DNA of 5,155 nucleotides, taken from Balneolales bacterium (GTDB lineage: Bacteria; Bacteroidota; Rhodothermia; Balneolales; HLUCCA01). The notes under the pieces are model-generated. The model saw only the letters and a program-made list of their open reading frames with translations, was not told the DNA's origin and made no database searches. Numbering within the stretch: position 1 is the first letter of the stretch; the number at the start of each line of letters is the position of its first letter. Shown here in pieces: positions 1 to 5,155 of this stretch. The stretch covers positions 1-5,155 of the forward strand of contig JAIUMT010000252.1 in NCBI GenBank assembly GCA_022565415.1, given 5' to 3'. The position numbers and the translations under genes are program-made.

Positions 1-1456
1 AGCTGGTTTTAACTGGTTTCGTGATGGTCTCACGATATGGAATTCGAGGCTCAATAAACTCAACATCCAACTTAAACCTATTGGACAAACTATGTTTAAT
101 AACGGCCAGATGTTCTTCGCCTAATCCACCAACAAGCATTTGCCGAAGTTCCTGAGAATGCTCCACATATAAGGAAGGATCTTCACGGTGAAGTTGATTT
201 AATGCCATCCCAATCTTATCTTCGTCGCCTTTTTTGACGGACTTAACCGCCATTCTGATGGATGGTTGCGGAAATTCTATCGGTTTGAGTTTAAGGTCGA
301 AGCCCTTTTCGTGTAACGTATCACCAAATGCCGCATCTTTGAGTTTCACAACGGCGCCGATGTCGCCTGTTTTTAGTTCTGAAACTTCTTCTCGCTTTCC
401 ACCTTGTGATACAAATAAAGTGGATAATCTGGAAGTATTTCCTGTGGTTGCATTTACCAAATCCATACCCGACTTAATGCTTCCGTTATACACACGGAAA
501 TACATCAAATCGCCCACATGATCCTCTGTGTAGGTTTTAAAAATAAAAATTCCGGCTTTGCCATCCTTATCGGAGGTTAATTCTTCTCCCGACTCCAATT
601 CTGGACCTTTGACTTCGAGAGGAGTTGGTGCTACGGCGTCGATAAATCCCATGAGTCGGCCAGAGCCCATATTACGTTCAGCCGATACACAAAAAAGTGG
701 AAATATTTGTCTGTTAAGCATGCACGTGCGAAGTCCGTCGATCAATTCATCCTCATCCAGTGTACCTTTTTCAAAATACACATCCATCAACGTTTCGTCG
801 TTTTCGGCAATGATTTCAATTAGTTCGTTATGCAGGAGTTGGGCTCTGTCTTTATGGGACTCTGGAATCGGTAACTTATCTGGTTTGCCACCAGCCTCAG
901 GAAACTCATACATCGTCATTTTCAGCACGTCAATTATCGCATGAAATCCTTCGCCCTGCTCGTAAGGATATTGAAGAGCAACGACTTCCCTTCCGAAACG
1001 CTCTTTGGCCATCTGTACAGTTCGATCAAAATCGGCCTTAGCGGCATCAATTTTGTTTACTACAAAAATCGGGATACTTTGGTAGTTGGCCGCTTGTTTC
1101 CAGAACATTTCAGTGCCAACTTCAACCCCCCTTTCTGCATCCAGAACGAAAATGGACGTGTCGGAAACTTTAAGCGATCCAAATGATTCCCCCGAAAAGT
1201 CGAGCGGGCCGGGAGTGTCGATTAGATTAATTTTGTGTCCCCGCCAGTCGAGCGTCATCAGACTCGAAAAAACAGACTTTTGCTTCTCTTTCTCAACCGG
1301 ATTGAAATCTGAAATAGTGTTTTTGTTGATTATTGTTCCGCGTCGTGCTATTGTGCCGGATTCGAAAAGCATGGTTTCGGCGAGGGTTGATTTTCCGGAT
1401 CCCGCATGACCCAGCAGAACAATGTTGCGAACCCTTTCTGAGGTGTACGTATTCAT
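1..1456 (-). CDS. Elongation factor G-like translational GTPase (EF-G2-type paralogue), 3' end beyond window
   Basis: This is an EF-G family ribosomal translocase; 485 codons are visible of a family usually near 700, so domains IV and V lie off the left edge. The GTPase domain covers roughly residues 8-278: P-loop GHAGSGKS (16-23), G3 motif DTPG (80-83), NKID (134-137) and G5 SA (258-259). A domain II beta barrel follows (about 300-382), then domain III (about 396-470) with the family motif GGLGEEHL (443-450). The G3 histidine that positions catalytic water in standard EF-G (DTPGHVDF) is proline 84 here (DTPGPLDF), and the switch I threonine aligns with serine 61. Both changes point to the EF-G2 paralogue group rather than housekeeping fusA. 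The ATG at 1456 is the first start codon after an in-frame TAA (1495-1493) and has a Shine-Dalgarno. It acts in the cytoplasm on the ribosome. A Tet(M)-type protection protein or RF3 is less likely, given the N-terminal sequence and missing histidine. Confidence 0.93.
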   Translation of the reverse strand, partial: MNTYTSERVRNIVLLGHAGSGKSTLAETMLFESGTIARRGTIINKNTISDFNPVEKEKQKSVFSSLMTLDWRGHKINLIDTPGPLDFSGESFGSLKVSDTSIFVLDAERGVEVGTEMFWKQAANYQSIPIFVVNKIDAAKADFDRTVQMAKERFGREVVALQYPYEQGEGFHAIIDVLKMTMYEFPEAGGKPDKLPIPESHKDRAQLLHNELIEIIAENDETLMDVYFEKGTLDEDELIDGLRTCMLNRQIFPLFCVSAERNMGSGRLMGFIDAVAPTPLEVKGPELESGEELTSDKDGKAGIFIFKTYTEDHVGDLMYFRVYNGSIKSGMDLVNATTGNTSRLSTLFVSQGGKREEVSELKTGDIGAVVKLKDAAFGDTLHEKGFDLKLKPIEFPQPSIRMAVKSVKKGDEDKIGMALNQLHREDPSLYVEHSQELRQMLVGGLGEEHLAVIKHSLSNRFKLDVEFIEPRIPYRETITKPVKTS

Positions 1457-1464
1457 AATAATAA

Positions 1465-1471
1465 CCTTTCT
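1465..1471 (-). promoter_or_regulatory. Ribosome binding site of the EF-G paralogue
   Basis: Read on the minus strand, AGAAAGG lies 8 nt before the ATG at 1456. It is the only purine-rich Shine-Dalgarno-like element near that start and supports the chosen start codon. The other genes in the window lack a comparable site, so this gene may be unusually well initiated. Confidence 0.6.
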
Positions 1472-1478
1472 GATACTG

Positions 1479-1496
1479 CTAAGAACAGCATCTTAG
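1479..1496 (-). promoter_or_regulatory. Small inverted repeat in the EF-G leader, just upstream of its ribosome binding site
   Basis: CTAAGA (1479-1484) and TCTTAG (1491-1496) are perfect complements around a 6-nt loop, ending 7 nt before the AGAAAGG element in the minus-strand transcript. An overlapping alternative pairing (TGCT with AGCA, 1477-1480 and 1487-1490) would exclude the first. Two alternative short helices beside a ribosome binding site could modulate initiation, but six mostly A-U pairs are weak and could be chance. Confidence 0.3.
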
Positions 1497-1503
1497 TTGT
1501 AGT

Positions 1504-1516
1504 TAATGTCACATTA
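1504..1516. promoter_or_regulatory. Perfect 13-bp palindrome, candidate operator
   Basis: TAATGT and ACATTA flank a single central C, giving a perfect dyad 48-60 nt upstream of the EF-G start codon, where a dimeric regulator would be expected to bind. On the minus strand it contains TGTGA, the half-site core of CRP-like regulators, but the classical TGTGA-N6-TCACA spacing is absent. The binding protein is unknown. Its position suggests control of the EF-G gene more than of the asparaginase gene, whose start is 135 nt away. Confidence 0.4.
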
Positions 1517-1587
1517 CGAAAGGCCTTAAAGCGTTATTTCTAAATAATATATGCCATAACCAAATTATACACGTTCAAACCTTCCGC

Positions 1588-1617
1588 TTTGGCATGATAC
1601 ATTGTAACTAATTTTTG
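1588..1617 (+). promoter_or_regulatory. Candidate promoter of the asparaginase gene
   Basis: TTTG at 1588-1591 is followed 17 nt later by TAATTTTTG (1609-1617), which resembles the Bacteroidota -33 TTTG and -7 TAnnTTTG elements. The match is imperfect: the -7 element has one extra base before TTTG, and the spacing is slightly short. A transcript starting just after it would have a leader of about 30 nt to the ATG at 1651 and would exclude the upstream TTG at 1615 as a start. Confidence 0.3.
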
Positions 1618-1650
1618 GTAATATCAGAAGTAAATTCGATAAATAAGTTT

Positions 1651-2655
1651 ATGATGAAACGCGTTTTAATAATTCAAACTGGTGGAACAATCCTGATGCA
1701 GGCCGACATCCGCAAATCGGGTGAAGTCACAGCCGATCCCGACTTAGCAAAAGGATATTTGCTGGATGAAGTTCCTGAGCTCAGACAAATTGCGTCAATC
1801 GACGTGGTTGGACCCTTTTACGAAGACAGCTCCAATATTTCGCCCCAACATTGGTGTCGTCTGGCTTCATGTATTGCCAGTCATTACCACGATTACGACG
1901 GATTTGTGATACTTCATGGCACCGATACCATGGCGTATACCGCGAGTGCCCTGTCGTTTGCTCTACGTCCGCTCACCAAATCTGTGATTCTAACAGGAAG
2001 CCAGGTTCCACTTACCACACTTCGCAGCGCTGCTCACAGAACCCTGATAAACGCCGTTGAAATTGCAACTATGCAAATTCCGGAAGTTAGCATTTGCTTC
2101 GACGATAGGCTTTTTCGCGGAAACCGATCATCTAAGATGAGTATTGGTGATTTTGATGCGTTTGCATCACCGAATCATCCTTCCCTTGCCGAAATCGGAC
2201 TTCAAATTCGATTTTCTGATGCAGTTCGGCCAAAGGGTCCGACGTTCCATAATACGGCCCGGTTCGACAACAACGTCTACATACTGAAACTCTTCCCAGG
2301 ACTTAAACCAACGTTTCTAAACCAAATACCAGACTCCGCCGTTCGTGGAATTTTAATCGAAGGGTTCGGATCGGGAAATTTCACAAATAACGGCGATTAC
2401 AATCTCATTCCATTCTTCGAGAAATGCCTGGATGCTAACATTATACTGGCGATGTGTTCTCAGGCACCATTCGATGCCATCGACCTTTCTAAGTACGAAA
2501 GCGGACGAATGGCACGTGAAATTGGTATCTTAAGCGCCGGATCAATGACCGTCGAAGCCTCCATAACCAAATTAATGTACTTATTGGCGCATAATCATGA
2601 GCCTGAAATGGTTCGATCACAATTTGTAATGGATTTAGCCGGAGAACTCTCTTAA
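1651..2655 (+). CDS. ansA: Type I (cytoplasmic) L-asparaginase
   Basis: It hydrolyses L-asparagine to aspartate and ammonia. No signal peptide is visible, fitting the cytoplasmic type I enzyme, and the 334-residue length is close to E. coli AnsA. Catalytic landmarks are all present (numbered from the ATG at 1651): TGGTI at 10-14 with nucleophile Thr13, HGTDTM at 89-94 with Thr91 and Asp92, TGSQVPL at 115-121, and RGNRSSK ending in the catalytic Lys162. The C-terminal SMTVEASITKL segment is also typical. The frame extends back to TTG at 1615, but the homologous N-terminus (MKR followed by VLIIQTGGTI) begins at ATG 1654 or 1651, so those twelve extra residues are doubtful. No clear Shine-Dalgarno is seen. 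E. coli AnsA is allosterically activated at Cys273; the aligned residue here is Ala272, so that control may be lost. The next gene starts 56 nt downstream with no evident terminator between, so co-transcription is possible. Confidence 0.93.
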   Translation: MMKRVLIIQTGGTILMQADIRKSGEVTADPDLAKGYLLDEVPELRQIASIDVVGPFYEDSSNISPQHWCRLASCIASHYHDYDGFVILHGTDTMAYTASALSFALRPLTKSVILTGSQVPLTTLRSAAHRTLINAVEIATMQIPEVSICFDDRLFRGNRSSKMSIGDFDAFASPNHPSLAEIGLQIRFSDAVRPKGPTFHNTARFDNNVYILKLFPGLKPTFLNQIPDSAVRGILIEGFGSGNFTNNGDYNLIPFFEKCLDANIILAMCSQAPFDAIDLSKYESGRMAREIGILSAGSMTVEASITKLMYLLAHNHEPEMVRSQFVMDLAGELS

Positions 2656-2711
2656 CATCTATTACCTGAGAACGCACATTCTTATTCTACCAAACACCCA
2701 TTTATTTTTAT

Positions 2712-3428
2712 ATGTATTTCGTATTTGACCTGGAAACTGTACCTGATATCGACCTGCTGCGAAAAGCGGTTGATGGAGCATCAGATGATGATGTCGTTCT
2801 TCTCGAACAAGCAACCGAACAAATTTCACGAAACAAATCGGGTTTTATGCCCCCCATGTTTCACCGAATCGTGTCGTGGGTCGGTCTTTGGATCGAAAAC
2901 AACGGTGAGCCGCGTAACAAGGTGGCTTGGAGTGGAACCGACGAAAAAGACGGTATTCTAAAGCTGATGGAAACTTTGTCGGTGTACAAAGACTTTGGCC
3001 TGATTCACCATAACGGGAAGGGGTTCGATTTACCTGTAATCACCTACCGTGCAATGCATTATGGAATTCAGCTGGTAAACCGACTGAGCTCGTACGACAT
3101 CAAATATCGTTTCAGCAAGGTAAACGTCGACCTGATGGATGAATTCAGTAATTTCGGTGCAAGTCAGGGACCGAAACTCAAACACCTCGGACTGCTAATT
3201 GATTTGCCATTCAAGCAAACCGGTGAAGGCAACCACGTATACGAAATGTTTCTCAAAGGAGAACTCGATCACATCGAACATTACTGCTACGAGGATGTAA
3301 TGGCTACTTATTTGGTATGGCTACACCTCAAATTTACAGCCGGAGAATTGCAGCCCGAGACGTTCAAAAACCTGAAAGACCGGGCTACAACCAAACTTCA
3401 GGAAATTCAGAGCACCGAAATCAAGTAA
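2712..3428 (+). CDS. Predicted 3'-5' exonuclease, PolB-like DEDDy family
   Basis: This stand-alone exonuclease domain (238 residues) resembles the family related to the proofreading domain of B-family DNA polymerases (PF10108 type). The three exonuclease motifs are intact: ExoI at the N-terminus as FDLETVPD with Asp6 and Glu8; ExoII as HHNGKGFDLPV with Asn101 and Asp106; ExoIII as YCYED with Tyr191 and Asp195. These supply the four acidic residues that bind two metal ions, and the tyrosine marks the DEDDy subclass. A conserved DLMD (140-143) precedes a KLKHLGLLI helix, as in relatives. There is no polymerase domain, signal peptide or membrane segment, so it is expected to act in the cytoplasm on DNA or RNA ends; the true substrate is unknown. 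The ATG at 2712 starts only five residues before the catalytic Asp, leaving no room for a later start; the upstream sequence is T/A-rich without Shine-Dalgarno. It follows asparaginase by 56 nt on the same strand. Confidence 0.9.
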   Translation: MYFVFDLETVPDIDLLRKAVDGASDDDVVLLEQATEQISRNKSGFMPPMFHRIVSWVGLWIENNGEPRNKVAWSGTDEKDGILKLMETLSVYKDFGLIHHNGKGFDLPVITYRAMHYGIQLVNRLSSYDIKYRFSKVNVDLMDEFSNFGASQGPKLKHLGLLIDLPFKQTGEGNHVYEMFLKGELDHIEHYCYEDVMATYLVWLHLKFTAGELQPETFKNLKDRATTKLQEIQSTEIK

Positions 3429-3446
3429 CTCTACATTAGCTACTTA
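3423..3446. repeat. 24-nt repeat unit, copy 1, overlapping the exonuclease stop codon
   Basis: The unit reads AAGTAACTCTAC, six variable bases (ATTAGC), then TACTTA. It begins three bases before the exonuclease TAA (3426-3428). A second copy with the same outer 18 bases lies 56 nt downstream at 3479-3502. Within the unit, AAGTA and TACTT are complementary, so each copy can form a short hairpin. Confidence 0.6.
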
Positions 3447-3474
3447 CAGGGTATTGACTTTGGACTATTTTAAC

Positions 3475-3505
3475 AGATAAGTAACTCTACTCGAATTACT
3501 TATCT
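3475..3505. terminator. Hairpin at the convergent gene junction, possible bidirectional transcription end
   Basis: AGATAAGTAA (3475-3484) and TTACTTATCT (3496-3505) form a perfect 10-bp stem around an 11-nt loop, extending repeat copy 2. It sits between two genes facing each other, where a shared terminator is expected. Against a standard intrinsic terminator: the stem has only two G-C pairs, and no run of T follows it on either strand. It also includes the last codon and stop codon of the minus-strand gene. Confidence 0.35.
3479..3502. repeat. 24-nt repeat unit, copy 2, overlapping the DUF2207 stop codon
   Basis: It reads AAGTAACTCTAC, six variable bases (TCGAAT), then TACTTA, ending exactly on the complement of the DUF2207 gene's TAA (3502-3500). 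It shares 12 contiguous and 6 further contiguous bases, at identical spacing, with copy 1 at 3423-3446. The two copies together nearly span the convergent intergenic gap. Confidence 0.6.
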
Positions 3506-5155
3506 TGCCCCGCCACCTGCTCCTCCACCGGCAGCACCAATGCCTGTTGCTGATCCCGTAAATGTCGTGGTTGAACTAAGTGTAGAGGTAGTAATATTCG
3601 AAATACTGTTTGAGATTAAAGCCGGATTTAATACTCCCGTGTAGTACATCTGCAACCAGAAGATATCGTTCGATTGGAGATTCAGAGCTTCCACCATTCT
3701 TGTGAATTTTTTGCCTGTTACCAATAACGCTATGGCATAAATCATGTGCATTGCTAAGTTCGGACCTTTGAAATCCTGAGGACGTGCATTTTGCAACCCA
3801 TACCGGTACGCTTTCCATTTATAGTACGACTCTTGCGCTTTTGGAGTCCGTCGCCGTATAGCTATGGAAAACAGCATCCATATTATTGACGAAATCATAC
3901 TAAACACCAGAAGTACTAATCCCGAAAGGATAAGCAATCCAAGCCCAATCAGAAATAAAACCAGCTGAATAACGATTCCGACGGCCATCCATTTGGTGCT
4001 TTCCTTTTCATAAACTTCAATTTTGCCATATTCTTTTTGAAGTTCCAGCCCCCACTCTTCGAACCACTTTGTGCTTTCGGCTTGGGTTTTGTTGGATGCA
4101 AACAAGGCTGGATTTATCTCTTTTTGCTTTTTCGTGGCCGTATCCTGCTCGAATAAGCCTTTTAAACTTACTTGTCCGTCAACCATCGCCTCATTTATGA
4201 AATCCAATAGATGCTTTTCGTAGCTTAAAAGGGTATCACGTTCTGGCTTATTTTCATTTCGTTGAATTACGAGAGTCGTTTCTGGTGTCTTTGGTGGACG
4301 ACTATTCTTGATTTCCGCCTCTTTAAGTTGGAAATAGCCGCGTCGACTCATATCAAACAGAGTAGCCGTCATCAATTGAGCTTCAGCACCACCAGCGTAG
4401 AACATGACTTTTCCCGCCAAAGCCGGCGCTAAATCTTCTGGCGGTTGATACAGTGCCTGAGGAATCTGGTAACCGAGTTGATGCCGCCGGCCAAATTTGT
4501 GGTACATCACAAAAAATACGATCGGACTAAGAATTAACAGAACAATTCCGACTGGTAATCCTATTGATTCCCATTTAGCTTTTCTTCGCTCTTTGGCAAG
4601 GCGTTCTTCTAATCTGCGGGTTTCGTCTGCCAAAACCAATTCAAGGGTAAGCTCCGGATTGGTGACACGCGCATTCGGGATTACAATGGATGGGAACACT
4701 GACCGTACGATTACCTGCTGATTTCGACTGAGGGCACGGTTCGAAGTAAGGCTAAACCCTGTGTCGGATTCTGAAATTGTCACGGCATCTGAAGCGCCCC
4801 GAATCCAGTTACGAGTAACCTCCGAACTCACATCGGGCAAGATGAGCTCAACTTCGAGATGCTGTGTGTTGCGCTCCCATCGGCTGGAGATATATGTCCA
4901 GACGAATTCGGAATGATCAGGTCCTACTTTAACGCCGCCATCTATGGTGTACGAAATTTCGAACGTAACCGACTCGTTTTGAGCACGATAAAAAACCACC
5001 AATTCGATGCGATTGGATGTTTCTCGAATGCGAAAAGTGCCGGCCTCTCTGGAATTGTCTCTGGCTGAGGGGATGCCGTTAACCGCGACCGTAAAATCGC
5101 GAACCTCATCAAACCCACTTCTAGACAAGAAATAATCCTTTTCCGAGAACGAACC
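3500..5155 (-). CDS. DUF2207 family membrane protein, 5' end beyond window
   Basis: The family is widespread in bacteria and its function is unknown. The frame stays open to the right edge; the TTG at 5128 is not a credible start because in-frame sequence continues upstream and the usual signal peptide is missing, so the gene is truncated by the window. Of 551 visible residues (numbered from the right edge), about 1-170 are a beta-rich extracytoplasmic domain, followed by a charged helix (175-196) and a membrane helix (about 198-218). Next comes the family's landmark segment YQPPEDLAPA through LFDMSRRGYF (236-275), resembling a small winged-helix-like fold. A hydrophobic double-pass region (390-434) precedes the RRRTPKAQ..YKWKAYR segment, also typical. 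The C-terminus is Ser/Thr-rich and ends in a Gly-Ala tail, as family members end in glycine-rich tails. It converges on the exonuclease gene with a 71-nt gap. Confidence 0.85.
   Translation of the reverse strand, partial: GSFSEKDYFLSRSGFDEVRDFTVAVNGIPSARDNSREAGTFRIRETSNRIELVVFYRAQNESVTFEISYTIDGGVKVGPDHSEFVWTYISSRWERNTQHLEVELILPDVSSEVTRNWIRGASDAVTISESDTGFSLTSNRALSRNQQVIVRSVFPSIVIPNARVTNPELTLELVLADETRRLEERLAKERRKAKWESIGLPVGIVLLILSPIVFFVMYHKFGRRHQLGYQIPQALYQPPEDLAPALAGKVMFYAGGAEAQLMTATLFDMSRRGYFQLKEAEIKNSRPPKTPETTLVIQRNENKPERDTLLSYEKHLLDFINEAMVDGQVSLKGLFEQDTATKKQKEINPALFASNKTQAESTKWFEEWGLELQKEYGKIEVYEKESTKWMAVGIVIQLVLFLIGLGLLILSGLVLLVFSMISSIIWMLFSIAIRRRTPKAQESYYKWKAYRYGLQNARPQDFKGPNLAMHMIYAIALLVTGKKFTRMVEALNLQSNDIFWLQMYYTGVLNPALISNSISNITTSTLSSTTTFTGSATGIGAAGGGAGGGAR

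Larger units (their letters stand above)
1457..1650. promoter_or_regulatory. Divergent intergenic control region between the EF-G paralogue and asparaginase
   Basis: This 194-nt A/T-rich stretch separates two divergently transcribed genes and must carry promoters for both. It holds the leader hairpin, the palindrome at 1504-1516, an AAGGCCTT palindrome at 1520-1527 and a TATAAT on the minus strand (1569-1564) without a recognisable upstream partner. No convincing Bacteroidota promoter (TTTG, then TAnnTTTG) could be placed for the EF-G gene. No reading frame in it looks like a gene. Confidence 0.6.

Noticed and set aside
234..1409. Plus-strand open frames at 234-521, 558-944, 941-1186 and 1086-1409
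   Set aside because: They lie antisense to the EF-G gene, which reads continuously with all GTPase motifs, and none of their translations resembles a known domain.
1..1456. A Tet(M)/Tet(Q)-type ribosomal protection (tetracycline resistance) protein
   Set aside because: Those proteins keep the DTPGH histidine and a different N-terminus; the P-loop region and degenerate switch I here match the EF-G2-type paralogue group instead.
1615..1650. TTG at 1615 as the asparaginase start, adding twelve residues
   Set aside because: Type I asparaginases begin a few residues before the VLIIQTGGTI strand, which fits ATG 1651 or 1654, and the candidate promoter -7 element overlaps the TTG.
2656..2711. A terminator or small gene between asparaginase and the exonuclease
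   Set aside because: Only a 4-bp AGAA/TTCT pairing is visible with no T-tract, and the gap is too short for another gene.
4497..5068. Plus-strand open frames at 4497-4721 and 4859-5068
   Set aside because: They lie antisense to the DUF2207 coding region and have no recognisable protein features or ribosome binding site.
5126..5128. TTG as the start codon of the DUF2207 protein
   Set aside because: The same frame is open for nine more codons to the window edge, and the family's signal peptide and first strands are missing, so the gene is cut by the window rather than starting here.
1..5155. Mobile element, CRISPR array, tRNA or rRNA
   Set aside because: No transposase-like or integrase-like protein, no regular repeat-spacer series and no tRNA cloverleaf or rRNA-like segment was seen on either strand.

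Overview
The window looks like an ordinary chromosomal segment from a member of the Bacteroidota or the wider FCB group. This rests on protein resemblance: the EF-G paralogue, the cytoplasmic asparaginase, the PolB-like exonuclease and the DUF2207 membrane protein all look like versions from that group. Start regions are A/T-rich with weak or no Shine-Dalgarno, and base composition is moderate by eye. I see no phage, insertion-sequence, CRISPR, tRNA or rRNA signature. The assignment is an inference from remembered families, not from a search.

Layout, left to right. Positions 1-1456 (minus strand) hold the first 485 codons of an EF-G-like translational GTPase whose 3' end lies beyond the left edge. 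Positions 1457-1650 are a divergent intergenic region with a perfect 13-bp palindrome, a small hairpin and a Shine-Dalgarno for the EF-G gene, and a weak promoter candidate for the rightward gene. Positions 1651-2655 (plus) encode a type I cytoplasmic L-asparaginase. After a 56-nt gap, 2712-3428 (plus) encode a PolB-type DEDDy 3'-5' exonuclease. Positions 3429-3499 form a short convergent intergenic region with a duplicated 24-nt unit and a hairpin. Positions 3503-5155 (minus, stop at 3500-3502) encode a DUF2207 membrane protein whose 5' end, including any signal peptide, lies beyond the right edge.

How the genes might work together: the asparaginase and exonuclease could be co-transcribed, but nothing links them biochemically. 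The EF-G gene and asparaginase are divergent and share a control region. The most interesting molecular observation is that the EF-G paralogue has proline in place of the G3-motif histidine needed for GTP hydrolysis, and serine in place of the switch I threonine. This matches the EF-G2 type of translocase that has been linked to slow or starved growth in Bacteroides. I found no convincing undescribed multi-gene system. The two unexplained non-coding signals are the palindrome in the EF-G upstream region and the paired repeat units at the two convergent stop codons.
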